A DNA stretch of 59,990 nucleotides. Origin: an uncultured Phycicoccus sp. GTDB lineage: Bacteria > Actinomycetota > Actinomycetes > Actinomycetales > Dermatophilaceae. The translations under genes and the position numbers were made by a program. Positions 32,978 to 42,106 of this stretch are shown here, in pieces (within the stretch, counting starts at the first letter, position 1; each line of letters starts with the position of its first letter). The DNA lies in NCBI RefSeq assembly GCF_947495705.1, contig NZ_CANLZR010000006.1, forward strand, positions 151,664-211,653. The letters are read 5' to 3'. The notes beneath the pieces were generated by a model. The model saw only the letters and a list, made by a program, of their open reading frames with translations. It had not been told where the DNA came from and did not search any database.

Positions 32978-33059
32978 TTATCGGGTGACCCGAGAACGCC
33001 GCACCTCCCCCAGGAACCGTTCCCGGGTGACGTGCAGGTTTCCCGGGTCACCCGAGAAA
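32978..33059. promoter_or_regulatory. Operator cluster: two near-perfect palindromes and a half-site
   Basis: Site 1 (32978-32996) is TTATCGGGT-G-ACCCGAGAA, with 8 of 9 arm bases paired. Site 3 (33039-33059) extends the same core, TTTCCCGGGT-C-ACCCGAGAAA, with 10-base arms and one mismatch. Between them, TTCCCGGGTGAC (33020-33031) repeats the left half only. The shared pattern, about TTCTCGGGTNACCCGAGAA, is typical of a dimeric TetR- or MarR-type repressor site. The sites lie 70-150 bases before the MMPL start and 50-130 bases before rarA, and no regulator gene is adjacent. Confidence 0.75.
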
Positions 33060-33127
33060 GCGGCGGGGCGGGGCGCGGCCCGGGCTCCGCGGCGGACCGC
33101 CGTGGACCCCGTGGGATTCTGTGCCCC

Positions 33128-35332
33128 ATGACGAGGCGTGCGGGACACGGCAGGCCGGCGCTGGAGCGCTGGGGTCGGTTCGTCGCCGCGCACGCGCGCT
33201 CCGCCCTCGTCGGCTGGCTGCTCTTCGTCGTGGCGGGCCTCGGCGTCGCGCTCGGTGGCCTGGGCACCCAGAGTCTCTTCGACCGGATCGACACCGGCGA
33301 GATCGTCGTCGACGGTGAGAATCAGCAGGGCCGCGACGTCCTCGACGCCGCCGGAAGCAGCGGCTTCAGCACCCACACGCTGCTCGTCGAGGGGGTCGAC
33401 CTCACCGACGCGGAGGTCGCGCGGGCCGCTGCGACCGCGGTGCGTGACCTGCTCGCCGTCGACGGCGTGGAGTCGGCGGTCTCCCCGTTCGTGGTCCCGG
33501 GCGGCGCCACGACCCCGGAGGCCGGGACGCTCGTCCTCGACGGCGACCCAGAGGCCGGCGGCTTCGCCACCGTCGTCACCTTCGACCCCGGCGTCGACAG
33601 CGAGCAGGAGGACGCCGCCGCGGCCGAGGTCGACGAGGTCTTCGACCGCCTCGTCGAGGACACCGGCGCCTCGTCCTCGGAGCGGGGCGGGCTGCGCGAG
33701 CTCGTCGACCGGATCGTGCGCCAGGTCAAGGTCGACGGCCAGCGGGGTGAGGGCATCGCGCTGCCGGTGAGCTTCGCCGTCATGGTCGTCGTCTTCGGAG
33801 GCTTCCTCGCGGCCGGCTTCCCGGTCCTTGGGGCGGTCGCCTCCATCGCCGGCGCGCTGGCCTCGCTCCTCGGCTTCTCCTACCTCCTCGACCTCGACGC
33901 GTCGGCGGTCAACGTCGTCACCGTCCTGGCCCTCGGGCTGTGTATCGACTACGGGCTGCTCGTCGTCAGCCGCTTCCGCGAGGAGATGCGGGCCGCCCTC
34001 GCGGGACGCCCGGCCGCCGATGCCACCACCGCCGAGATCGTCGACGCCGCCGGCCGCACCCTCGACCGCGCCGGGAGGACCGTGGTCTTCTCGGCGGTGA
34101 CGGTCGCGATCTCCCTCGCGGGGCTGCTCTTCCTCGACATCGCCTTCATCCGGGCCGTGTCGCTCGCCGGGGTGTCCGTCGTCGTCGTGGCGCTCGCCGT
34201 GGCCCTGTCGCTGGTGCCGGCGCTGTGTGTCCTCGGGGCCCGGCGGCTGGTGCGCGGCAGCACCGAGGTCGGCGCCGACACGGGGGTCTTCTCGCGCCTG
34301 GCGGAGCGCGTCTACCGCGTCCCGTGGCTCGTCATCGGCGTCGTCTCCGGGCTGCTCGTCCTGCTCGCGGCACCGGTCGGCGGCATGCAGCTGACGGCGT
34401 CCGGCGCGGAGCTGCTGCCGAAGGGGACCCCGGAACGGACGTTCTTCGAGGAGCTCCGGGCCGGGTACCCGACGCTCGCCGGTGCCCAGGTCCTCGTCGT
34501 CGCGAAGGCCCCGGTGGCCGAGGTCCGGGAGTGGGCCGGGTCCGCGGCCGACCGGCCGGGGGTCACCGCGGTCGACCCGGTCGGCGAGCTCGAGGGCGGG
34601 GTCGTCACGGTGCCGTTCCAGACCGGGGACAGCGGCTCGGGCGCGGCCTCGCGGGCCCTGGTCGACTCCCTCCGCGCCGACCGGCCGCCCTTCGAGTCCT
34701 GGGTGGTCGGGCAGGCCTCCGGCATCCTGGACTTCCGGCAGGCGGTCGCCGACAGCGCCCCGATGGCCGTGGCCGCAGTCGTCCTCGCCACCCTCGTCCT
34801 GCTCTTCCTCATGACCGGGTCGGTCGTCGTCCCGGTCAAGGCCCTCGTCATGAACGTCCTCTCTCTGGGCGCGAGCCTCGGCCTCACCGTGTGGATCTTC
34901 CAGGAGGGCCACCTGGAGTCCCTGCTGCGCTTCACCTCGGCGGGCGGGGTCGAGAACACCGTCCCGGTCCTCGTCGTCGCGTTCGGGTTCGGGCTGTCGA
35001 TGGACTACGAGGTCTTCCTGCTGTCGCGGATCGTCGAGCTGCACGCGCAGGGCCGCAGCACCCGCGACGCGGTCGTGCTCGGGCTCCAGCGCTCGGGACG
35101 GATCATCACCTCGGCCGCCCTGCTCATGGTCATCGTCTTCTCGGGCTTCGCCGCCGGCGACCTCCTGATCATGAAGCAGGTGGGGGTCGCGCTCGTGCTC
35201 GCCATCGCGATCGACGCCACGCTCGTGCGGATGCTGCTCGTCCCCGCGACGATGGCCGTCCTCGGCCGTGCCAACTGGTGGGCGCCCGCGCCGCTGCGCC
35301 GCCTCCACGAGCGTTTCGGGATCACGGAGTGA
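33128..35332 (+). CDS. MMPL/RND family transporter
   Basis: MMPL proteins are proton-driven exporters of lipids, siderophores or drugs in the actinobacterial membrane. The 734-residue protein has the family layout: a first helix (about 28-48), an extracytoplasmic domain, five helices, a second soluble domain, and five more helices. The proton-relay motifs appear as GLCIDYGLLVVSRFREE and, in the second half, GFGLSMDYEVFLLSRIVE. It is shorter than mycobacterial lipid MmpLs and closer to the YdfJ-like group. A longer upstream reading exists, but ATG 33128 follows a possible -10 (GATTCT) at leaderless distance. Substrate unknown; the upstream operators suggest inducible expression. Confidence 0.93.
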   Translation: MTRRAGHGRPALERWGRFVAAHARSALVGWLLFVVAGLGVALGGLGTQSLFDRIDTGEIVVDGENQQGRDVLDAAGSSGFSTHTLLVEGVDLTDAEVARAAATAVRDLLAVDGVESAVSPFVVPGGATTPEAGTLVLDGDPEAGGFATVVTFDPGVDSEQEDAAAAEVDEVFDRLVEDTGASSSERGGLRELVDRIVRQVKVDGQRGEGIALPVSFAVMVVVFGGFLAAGFPVLGAVASIAGALASLLGFSYLLDLDASAVNVVTVLALGLCIDYGLLVVSRFREEMRAALAGRPAADATTAEIVDAAGRTLDRAGRTVVFSAVTVAISLAGLLFLDIAFIRAVSLAGVSVVVVALAVALSLVPALCVLGARRLVRGSTEVGADTGVFSRLAERVYRVPWLVIGVVSGLLVLLAAPVGGMQLTASGAELLPKGTPERTFFEELRAGYPTLAGAQVLVVAKAPVAEVREWAGSAADRPGVTAVDPVGELEGGVVTVPFQTGDSGSGAASRALVDSLRADRPPFESWVVGQASGILDFRQAVADSAPMAVAAVVLATLVLLFLMTGSVVVPVKALVMNVLSLGASLGLTVWIFQEGHLESLLRFTSAGGVENTVPVLVVAFGFGLSMDYEVFLLSRIVELHAQGRSTRDAVVLGLQRSGRIITSAALLMVIVFSGFAAGDLLIMKQVGVALVLAIAIDATLVRMLLVPATMAVLGRANWWAPAPLRRLHERFGITE

Positions 35333-36123
35333 GCACCGTCCGCCGCCTCGACTCCTACGAGGACCTCCTCGAGGCCTCCGGGCACCATCCGGTGGTCCTC
35401 CTCGACGTCGGGCGCGGACTGCCGCCCCCGGCCTGGGGCGCCGAGGGGTGCGGTGGGCGCGCCGTGGCGTTCGCCCGCCGCAGCGACCACGGGATCCTCG
35501 GTGCGTCGGTGCTCGGGGACGCCGCGGCGGTCGAGGCGCTCGTCGCCGACCCCCGGGTCCGCCACTGGTTCGACCGCGGAGCGTTCCGCCACCTCGGCCG
35601 TCCGCGCGGGGTCGACGACGTCGTCGAGCGGCACCTGCCCGTCGGGTCGGTGGGCGGCGACTGGGAGTGGATGTACACCCGTGCGGCGCCGCCCCGGGTC
35701 GCCGGCGAGGACCGGGTGACCCGGCTGGCGGCGTCGGCGCGCGACGAGCTCGTCGCCCTCCTCACGGCGGCGAGCCCCCGCACCCACGGGCAGCCGTTCG
35801 CCCGACCGGGACAGCGGTGGGTCGGGGTCCACGACGACACCGGACGGCTCGTCGCCTGCGGGGTGAGCGAGCCGTCGACCGCAGGCACCCCGACGCTCGC
35901 CGGGATCGCGGTCGTGCCCGGACTCCGGGGGCAGGGGCTGGGCGCGGCCGTCACCGCCGAGCTGACCCGGGACGCCGTGGCGCGTACGGGAGCCTGTGCG
36001 CTCGGGATGTTCTCCGACAACGACGGCGCTCGGCGGCTGTACCAACGCCTCGGGTTCACGACGGCGGTCGAGTGGCGCAGCCGGTGGCGCGAGGGCGCGC
36101 TGCCCTCGCTCACCTCGGGGTGA
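35329..36123 (+). CDS. GNAT family N-acetyltransferase
   Basis: The 264-residue protein ends with a GNAT fold: LAGIAVVPGLRGQGLGAAVTAEL carries the acetyl-CoA pyrophosphate-binding motif (V-PxLRGQGLG), followed by LGMFSDNDGARRLYQRLGF, the motif B signature. The N-terminal half (about 1-130) is a separate, less familiar region. Substrate cannot be told. GTG 35329 overlaps the MMPL stop by 4 bases, so the enzyme is translationally coupled to the transporter and may modify its substrate or confer resistance; that is inference. Confidence 0.88.
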   Translation: MSTVRRLDSYEDLLEASGHHPVVLLDVGRGLPPPAWGAEGCGGRAVAFARRSDHGILGASVLGDAAAVEALVADPRVRHWFDRGAFRHLGRPRGVDDVVERHLPVGSVGGDWEWMYTRAAPPRVAGEDRVTRLAASARDELVALLTAASPRTHGQPFARPGQRWVGVHDDTGRLVACGVSEPSTAGTPTLAGIAVVPGLRGQGLGAAVTAELTRDAVARTGACALGMFSDNDGARRLYQRLGFTTAVEWRSRWREGALPSLTSG

Positions 36124-36176
36124 GGCACGAGTCGCGCTTCCCCACGCCTGCCGGCTGCACATCGCCCGCGGCGTCC

Positions 36177-36182
36177 CTATGG
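36177..36182 (+). promoter_or_regulatory. Putative -10 element of the alpha/beta hydrolase gene
   Basis: TATGGT fits a -10 hexamer, with a start near 36189 and a clear GGAGGT Shine-Dalgarno at 36207-36212 before ATG 36218. No confident -35. Confidence 0.4.
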
Positions 36183-36217
36183 TGAGGAGGTCAAGCCCCC
36201 AACGACGGAGGTACGTC

Positions 36218-37042
36218 ATGGCAACCCTGAGCACCGGCCCGGTCGAGATCCACTACGAGGACCACGGCGGCTCCGGCCGGCCCGTCGTCCTCATCCACGG
36301 CTGGCCGCTCAGCGGCGCGTCGTGGCGCCACCAGGTCCCGGCGCTCACGGACGCCGGCTTCCGCGTCGTCACCTACGACCGCCGCGGGTTCGGGCAGTCC
36401 GCCAAGCCCGGCGAGTCCTCCTCCTACGACTACGACACCCTGACCGGCGACCTCGACGCCCTGATGCGCGAGCTCGACCTCACCGATGCCAGCCTCGTCG
36501 GGTTCTCGATGGGCGGTGGCGAGGTCGCCCGGTACATCCAGAACGTCGGTGAGGAGCGGCTCCACAGCGTCGTCTACGCCGCGGCCATCCCGCCGTGCCT
36601 GAAGAAGGACGACGCCCACCCCGACGGCGCCCTCGACGACGCGACGGTCGAGGGCATGCAGGCCCCTCTGGCACAGGACCCGGCCGGCTTCCTCGACGGG
36701 TTCCTCACGAACTTCTTCTCGGCCGACGGCGAGCTCAAGGTCACCGAGGAGGAGCGGCAGGAGGCCCTGACGCTGGCGCACCAGGCCGACAACCACGCTG
36801 CCGTGCAGTGCATCCGGTCGTGGGTCGAGGACTTCACCGCCGGGCTGCGCGCGACGAGCGTCCCGACGCTGGTCATCCACGGCGACTCCGACGCCATCGT
36901 CCCCCTCGAGGTGTCGGGTCAGCGCACCGCCGAGCAGGTCCCCGGGGCCGAGCTCCACGTCGTGGAGCAGGGTCCGCACGGGATCACGGTCTCGCACAAG
37001 GAGGAGTTCACCCGGGTCCTGCTCGACTTCCTGCGGCGCTGA
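36218..37042 (+). CDS. Alpha/beta hydrolase, non-heme haloperoxidase/esterase type
   Basis: The 274-residue protein has the complete alpha/beta hydrolase catalytic set: oxyanion segment LIHGWPLSGASW, nucleophile elbow GFSMGGGE, the acid in VIHGDSDAIVPLE, and the His in EQGPHGITVSH. The DRRGFGQSAKP stretch is typical of cofactor-free haloperoxidase/arylesterase relatives (RdmC/perhydrolase group), which act as esterases and can form peracids. The physiological substrate is unknown. Transcribed from its own promoter 94 bases after the GNAT gene, and ends 4 bases before the convergent secreted-protein gene. Confidence 0.92.
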   Translation: MATLSTGPVEIHYEDHGGSGRPVVLIHGWPLSGASWRHQVPALTDAGFRVVTYDRRGFGQSAKPGESSSYDYDTLTGDLDALMRELDLTDASLVGFSMGGGEVARYIQNVGEERLHSVVYAAAIPPCLKKDDAHPDGALDDATVEGMQAPLAQDPAGFLDGFLTNFFSADGELKVTEEERQEALTLAHQADNHAAVQCIRSWVEDFTAGLRATSVPTLVIHGDSDAIVPLEVSGQRTAEQVPGAELHVVEQGPHGITVSHKEEFTRVLLDFLRR

Positions 37043-37046
37043 CGCC

Positions 37047-37514
37047 TCAGCACTCCATCGCGCGGGCGGTCCCGTCCGTCACGAGGTCCTTGAAGTGGAC
37101 GACCCCGTCGCTCCCTCGCCAGGCGAACGTGGCCCGGACCCGAAGCCGGGTCTGCGGGAAGGCACAGGTGTTGCGGGTCTCGGTCTTCGCGACGTCGGAG
37201 TCAGCGTGCCACCCGTCGAAGTCGTCCTCCTGCAGGTACAGGGACCACTGCCCGCCGGACCAGGTCTGGAGCCTGACGTCGGTGACCTTGACGTCGAAGT
37301 CCCCTCCGGCCGCGGTGTCGCTGATGGACGCCTTGGCACCCATGCCGCCGCCGCCGGGTCCGTAGAAGAACATGACGCAGCGCTCGACGCCGTTGGCCAT
37401 CGTCGCGCAGCCGTTCTGGACCAGTGGTTCGGCGCTGGCGGCCGGGGCCATGACCACCGAGCCGGCGAGGGCGACGGCGGACGCGGCGACGGTGAGGGTG
37501 GAACGCAGGGTCAT
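37047..37514 (-). CDS. Secreted protein of unknown function
   Basis: The 155-residue product has a clear Sec signal peptide (MTLRSTLTVAASAVALAGS, cleavage likely after ASA at residue 28). The mature part, of about 127 residues, has four Cys (including CATMANGVERC and the last residue Cys) that could form two disulfides, and a beta-rich pattern such as FDVKVTDVRLQTW and LRVRATFAWRG. GAGGAG lies before ATG 37514. No family is recognised; it resembles other small actinobacterial exported proteins only in general features. Confidence 0.82.
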   Translation of the reverse strand: MTLRSTLTVAASAVALAGSVVMAPAASAEPLVQNGCATMANGVERCVMFFYGPGGGGMGAKASISDTAAGGDFDVKVTDVRLQTWSGGQWSLYLQEDDFDGWHADSDVAKTETRNTCAFPQTRLRVRATFAWRGSDGVVHFKDLVTDGTARAMEC

Positions 37515-37623
37515 CAGGGGGCTCCTCGGAGGATCGTCAGGCCTCGGGGCGGGATGCCCCGAGGTGACGACCAGCCTCGGTGCCGACGCTGCGACCCCGC
37601 TGCGATCCCGCTACGGCCGGCCC

Positions 37624-39444
37624 TCACGCGGGCAGCGCGCCGGACCCGGTCGCGGCGGCCGCCTCCGGCGCCGCGGGTCGGGAGTCGATGCCTGCCTCCT
37701 TGCGCTGCTCCGGCGTGATGGGCGCCGGGGCGTCGGTCAGGGGGTCGTAGCCGCCGCCGGACTTCGGGAAGGCGATGACGTCGCGGATGCTGTCGAAGCC
37801 GCCGAGGAGCATGACGATGCGGTCCCAGCCGAAGGCGATGCCACCGTGCGGCGGGGCGCCGAACTGGAAGGCGTCCAGGAGGAAGCCGAACTTCTCCTGC
37901 GCCTCCTCCGGCGACAGGCCCATGACCCGGAAGACCCGCTCCTGGACGTCGCGCCGGTGGATACGGATGGAGCCGCCGCCCAGCTCGTTGCCGTTGAGGA
38001 CCAGGTCGTAGGCGTACGCGAGCGCCGGCCCCGGGTCGGTGTCGAAGGTGTCCATGAACTCGGCCTTGGGCGAGGTGAAGGCATGGTGGACGGCCGTCCA
38101 CGCTCCCCCGCCGACCGCCACGTCACCCGCCGCGACGGCGTCGGACGTGGGCTCGAAGAGCGGGGCGTCCAGCACCCAGAGGAAGCGCCACGCGTCCTCT
38201 GCGATGAGCCCGCAACGCCGCCCGATCTCGAGGCGCGCGGCCCCGAGGAGCGCCCGCGACGACTTCGTGCCGCCTGCCGCGAAGAACACGCAGTCACCGG
38301 GCTGGGCGCCGACGTGGGCCGCCAGCCCCGCGGTCTCGGTCTCCGAGAGGTTCTTGGCGACCGGACCGCCGAGCGACCCGTCCTCCTGGACGAGGACGTA
38401 GGCCAGGCCCCGGGCGCCGCGCTGCTTGGCCCACTCCTGCCAGGCGTCGAGCTGCTTGCGCGGCTGGCTCGCGCCGCCGGGCATGACGACGGCACCGACG
38501 TACTCGGCCTGGAAGACGCGGAAGGAGGTGTCGGCGAAGAACTCGGTGCACTCGACGAGCTCCTGGCCGAAACGGAGGTCCGGCTTGTCGGACCCGAAGC
38601 GGCGCATCGCGTCGGCGTACGTCATCCGCTCGAAGGGGACGTCGAGGTCGACGCCGATGAGCTGCCAGATCTCCTTGACGACCGCTTCGCCGAGCTCGAG
38701 GACGTCGTCCTGCTCGACGAAGGACATCTCGATGTCGAGCTGGGTGAACTCGGGCTGCCGGTCGGCGCGGAAGTCCTCGTCGCGGTAGCAGCGGGCGATC
38801 TGGTAGTACCGCTCCATCCCCGAGACCATGAGCAGCTGCTTGAACAGCTGCGGGCTCTGCGGCAGGGCGTACCAGCTGCCGGGAGCCAGCCGGGCGGGCA
38901 CGAGGAAGTCGCGCGCGCCTTCGGGCGTGGACCGGGTGAGGGTCGGGGTCTCGATCTCGACGAAGTCCCGGGCGTCGAGCACGCGGCGGGCGGCGGCGTT
39001 GACCTTGCTCCGCAGCCGGAGGGCGTGCCCCGCCGAGCGGGTCCCGGGACGGCGCAGGTCCAGGTAGCGGTGCTTGAGGCGCGCCTCCTCGCCGACCGTG
39101 ACCCGCTCGTCCACCTGGAACGGCAGCGGTGCGCTCGCGTTGAGCACCTCGATCTGGGAGGCGACCACCTCGACCTCGCCGGTCGGCAGGTCGGGGTTGA
39201 CGTTGCGCTGCTCGCGTGCGGTCACCTCGCCGACGACCCGGACGACGTACTCGCTGCGCAGGTCGTGGGCCGCGCCGGTGAGCACCTCGTCCCGGGCCAC
39301 GACCTGGACGACGCCGCTGGCGTCCCGCAGGTCGACGAACGCCACCCCGCCGTGATCGCGCCGCTTCGCCACCCAACCGGTGAGGGTGACGGTCTGGCCG
39401 GTGTGGCCGGCACGCAGGGTGCCGGCCTCGTGGGTGCGGAGCAC
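37624..39444 (-). CDS. aspS: Aspartyl-tRNA synthetase
   Basis: AspRS charges tRNA-Asp (and, in bacteria lacking AsnRS, also tRNA-Asn). The 606-residue protein has the N-terminal OB-fold ([18 protein letters not shown]), class II motif 2 region ([19 protein letters not shown]), a bacterial GAD insertion domain, and motif 3 [19 protein letters not shown] 39444 is chosen over ATG 39471 because GAAGGA lies 8 bases before it and relatives begin [11 protein letters not shown]. Whether it is discriminating for Asp cannot be told. It is divergent from the 39632 gene. Confidence 0.96.
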   Translation of the reverse strand: MLRTHEAGTLRAGHTGQTVTLTGWVAKRRDHGGVAFVDLRDASGVVQVVARDEVLTGAAHDLRSEYVVRVVGEVTAREQRNVNPDLPTGEVEVVASQIEVLNASAPLPFQVDERVTVGEEARLKHRYLDLRRPGTRSAGHALRLRSKVNAAARRVLDARDFVEIETPTLTRSTPEGARDFLVPARLAPGSWYALPQSPQLFKQLLMVSGMERYYQIARCYRDEDFRADRQPEFTQLDIEMSFVEQDDVLELGEAVVKEIWQLIGVDLDVPFERMTYADAMRRFGSDKPDLRFGQELVECTEFFADTSFRVFQAEYVGAVVMPGGASQPRKQLDAWQEWAKQRGARGLAYVLVQEDGSLGGPVAKNLSETETAGLAAHVGAQPGDCVFFAAGGTKSSRALLGAARLEIGRRCGLIAEDAWRFLWVLDAPLFEPTSDAVAAGDVAVGGGAWTAVHHAFTSPKAEFMDTFDTDPGPALAYAYDLVLNGNELGGGSIRIHRRDVQERVFRVMGLSPEEAQEKFGFLLDAFQFGAPPHGGIAFGWDRIVMLLGGFDSIRDVIAFPKSGGGYDPLTDAPAPITPEQRKEAGIDSRPAAPEAAAATGSGALPA

Positions 39445-39525
39445 GGTGAAGGTCCTTCGTCTCGACGACATGCGGTACGGGGTCCGGTGCGGGGACGGGT
39501 CCTGCCGGCCACCGGTCGGCGTCCC

Positions 39526-39531
39526 ATCCTA
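39526..39531 (-). promoter_or_regulatory. Putative -10 element of aspS
   Basis: TAGGAT on the minus strand would start transcription near 39519, about 75 bases before the aspS GTG. No T-box-like structure was recognised. Confidence 0.4.
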
Positions 39532-39618
39532 CGGACCGCTGCGGCGCCTCCGGCACCGAGTTTGTCCACGGCCGCGCCGAAACACCCGATAGGTCCAGCG
39601 CGGGAGGCTCCGGCGCCC

Positions 39619-39624
39619 TAGGCT
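39619..39624 (+). promoter_or_regulatory. Putative -10 element, leaderless transcript
   Basis: TAGGCT ends 7 bases before ATG 39632, so the transcript would begin at or next to the start codon. No Shine-Dalgarno is visible upstream of that ATG, in keeping with a leaderless mRNA, common in actinobacteria. Confidence 0.45.
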
Positions 39625-39631
39625 TCGCACC

Positions 39632-40567
39632 ATGTCGGCCAGCATGCCGCCGGTCCAGACGGACCTGGCGGAGGTCTTCCCAGACCTCATGACGATCCGG
39701 GCGCGTGCCCAGGGCGGCGACCTGCCCGGCGCCCTCGCGGAGGTGCGGGCCCGGGCCACCGGCCTCGCCGAGGACGCCATCACCGTCACCGAGCTCGTGG
39801 CCGAGTCCGAGGGCATCGACGACGATCTCGCCGCCCACCTCCGCGCCCACGCCGACGACCGCCTGGCACGCACCCTGGACGCGCATCGGACGATCCTCTC
39901 GGCCGGGAGCGCCGCCGACCCCGCCGCCTCCACCCGGGCGGACTCGGCCGCCGGCCTCGCCCGCGCCGAGCAGACCCTCATCCGGCTCTGCGCCGAGGAC
40001 CCCACCGACCGGTACGCGTGGTATCTCCGGCTCGTCACCGCCCGCGGTCTCGGCCTGGGCTGGAGCGAGTCACGACGCCGCTACCGCCGGCTGGCGGCCG
40101 TCGACCCGCACCACGCCCCCGCGCAGCGGCAGATCCTGCGCTCCCTGCAGCCCCGGTGGGGTGGGTCCTGGGAGGCCGCGTTCGGCTTCGCGCGCGAGGT
40201 GTCGGCCACCGCCGCGGAGGGGAGTGTCGAGGGGGCGCTCGTCGTCACCGCGCATCTCGACCGCTGGCTCGCCGAGGACGGCGGCGCGCAGAACGACTAC
40301 CTGGTCCAGCCGGGGGTTCTCGCCGAGCTCGAGGAGGCCTCGGACCGCCTCCTGGCGGTTCCGCCGCCCTCGACGTACGCGTGGGTGCAGCCGCACACCG
40401 AGATCGCCGTCCTCCTCGGGGTGGCGGGTCGCCGGGTCCGTGCCGGGCAGCACTTCTCGGCGCTCGGGCCGGCCCTGGCCGAGGGGCCGTGGGCCGCCGC
40501 GGCGCGCTACCAGGAGGACCTGCAGACCATGCGCTCCTCGGTGCTGGCGGAAGGCCGTCGCCGATGA
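39632..40567 (+). CDS. Helical, TPR-like protein of unknown function
   Basis: The 311-residue product is predicted largely helical. A central stretch (RYAWYLRLVTARGLGLGWSE, then RRRYRRLAAVDPHHAPAQR and LQPRWGGSWEAAFGFAREV) looks like tetratricopeptide-type or DUF4034-like helical repeats. No signal peptide, membrane segment or catalytic motif. Its stop overlaps the start of the inactive M16-like gene (ATGA), so the two are coupled and may act together; a scaffold role is inference. The start follows a -10 box at leaderless distance. Confidence 0.78.
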   Translation: MSASMPPVQTDLAEVFPDLMTIRARAQGGDLPGALAEVRARATGLAEDAITVTELVAESEGIDDDLAAHLRAHADDRLARTLDAHRTILSAGSAADPAASTRADSAAGLARAEQTLIRLCAEDPTDRYAWYLRLVTARGLGLGWSESRRRYRRLAAVDPHHAPAQRQILRSLQPRWGGSWEAAFGFAREVSATAAEGSVEGALVVTAHLDRWLAEDGGAQNDYLVQPGVLAELEEASDRLLAVPPPSTYAWVQPHTEIAVLLGVAGRRVRAGQHFSALGPALAEGPWAAAARYQEDLQTMRSSVLAEGRRR

Positions 40568-42087
40568 CGCTCACCCGGGTCGAGGTCGACGGCATCCCGG
40601 CGCTGTTCGCCGAGCGGACCGACGGCGTGTACAGCGGCGGGATCCTGTTCCGGGTGGGGTGGGCCGACGAGAACCTCGCCGTCCGGGGGCTCACCCATCT
40701 CGTGCAGCACCTCGTGCTGCACGACCTCGTCGGCGACGTCCACCGCCACTCCGAGGTCACGGCGACCTACACCCACGTGCACACCCGGGGCGGCTCGCCC
40801 GAGCAGGTCGCGCGGATGCTCAACGGCCTGTGCGAGGCCCTGCGCGACCCCCCGGTCGGGCGCCTCGAGGTCACGAAGGAGGCCCTGCGCGCCGAGGAGC
40901 GGGGACCCGACGGCGCAGGACGGGTCGCCGCTCTCCTGCGGTACGGCGCGCACGACCACGGGCTCGCGGCCTTCCCCGAGGTCGGCCTGCCCGAGATCGG
41001 ACCCGGGCTCGTCCAGGTCTGGGTCGGCGAGGCCTTCACCACCGGGAACGCGATGCTCTGGTTCACCGGGGACCGGATGCCCGAGAACCTCCAGCTCACC
41101 CTCCCGGAGGGCTCCCGCCAGCCCGTGCCCGCCGCGAGCAAGCCGCGGGCCAACACCCCGGCCTGGTCCGTGGTCGACGGCTCCGACCTCGTCCACGTCA
41201 CCGCCGTCGTCCCGCCCTCACCGGCGGCCGCCATCTTCGCCGACGTGCTGAACGGCGCCCTGCACCACGACCTGCGCGAGCGCGACGCCGTCTCGTACTC
41301 GGCGGGCGCCACGTACACGGTCCGGGACCCGGCCTCCGCGGTGATCGCCGTGACGGCCGACTGCCTGCCCGAGCAGCGGGGGGCCGTCATCGGTGGGGTC
41401 GTCGACACCCTGGCGCGGCTCCGCTGGGGTGCGGTGTCCGCCGACGAGCTCACCGAGATCACGAGCGCCGCCGCGACCGCCGTCGACGAGCAGTCCGAGG
41501 ACGTCGACACCATCGTCCCCCGGGCGGTCAGCTCGCTGCTCGGCCTCACCTTCCCCGAGCCGCACCGCCTGGCCGCCGAGTACCGGGCCGTGACGGCCGC
41601 CGATGTCCAGCGCGTGGCGGAGGCGTTCCACCGGAGCGCGATCGCCCAGGTGCCCGAGGTCGGGCTGGGCTGGGCCGGGTGGCACGCCGCGCACCTCGGG
41701 TCGGGCGAGGTCGTCGACGGTGTCGCGCTGACCGGCCGGGACGGGCACCACGAGCGCCTCGTCGTCGGCGACCGGGGGGTGAGCGTCACCACGGCGGACG
41801 CGGTGTCGACCGTGCTGTACGACGACGTCGCCGTTCTGGAGAGCTTCGCCGACGGCGGGCGCCACCTCGTCGGGACCGACGGCGTGCAGGTGCACCTCGA
41901 GCCGACGCTGTGGGAGGTCGACGACGCGGCTCTCGCCCGCGTGGACGGTGCGGTCGACCTCGCCCGGGTCGTGCGCCATCCCGCGCGGAACCCCGACGAC
42001 CTCCCGCTGCCCCCCGAGCCCGTCGACGAGGAGGACGGCGAGAGTGCCGGGTCGCGGTCTCGCTGGCGGCGGCTGACCGGCCGCTGA
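40564..42087 (+). CDS. M16 peptidase-like protein with inactive zinc motif
   Basis: M16 (insulinase/pitrilysin) peptidases use an HxxEH motif. This 507-residue protein keeps the fold signature at the right place, GGILFRVGWADENLAVRGLT followed by HLVQH, but the catalytic Glu is Gln (Q48, between H45 and H49). Other M16-like traits are TTGNAMLWFTGD in the first half and a second half with RERDAVSYSAGATY. Only one M16 pair is present, shorter than pitrilysin. The C-terminal 90 residues contain a separate beta-like region and an acidic, then basic tail. It is probably a non-peptidase structural or binding partner, as with the core proteins of mitochondrial complex III. Coupled to the preceding gene. 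Confidence 0.82.
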   Translation: MTLTRVEVDGIPALFAERTDGVYSGGILFRVGWADENLAVRGLTHLVQHLVLHDLVGDVHRHSEVTATYTHVHTRGGSPEQVARMLNGLCEALRDPPVGRLEVTKEALRAEERGPDGAGRVAALLRYGAHDHGLAAFPEVGLPEIGPGLVQVWVGEAFTTGNAMLWFTGDRMPENLQLTLPEGSRQPVPAASKPRANTPAWSVVDGSDLVHVTAVVPPSPAAAIFADVLNGALHHDLRERDAVSYSAGATYTVRDPASAVIAVTADCLPEQRGAVIGGVVDTLARLRWGAVSADELTEITSAAATAVDEQSEDVDTIVPRAVSSLLGLTFPEPHRLAAEYRAVTAADVQRVAEAFHRSAIAQVPEVGLGWAGWHAAHLGSGEVVDGVALTGRDGHHERLVVGDRGVSVTTADAVSTVLYDDVAVLESFADGGRHLVGTDGVQVHLEPTLWEVDDAALARVDGAVDLARVVRHPARNPDDLPLPPEPVDEEDGESAGSRSRWRRLTGR

Positions 42088-42106
42088 CCACCAGCGCCGA
42101 ATCCGG

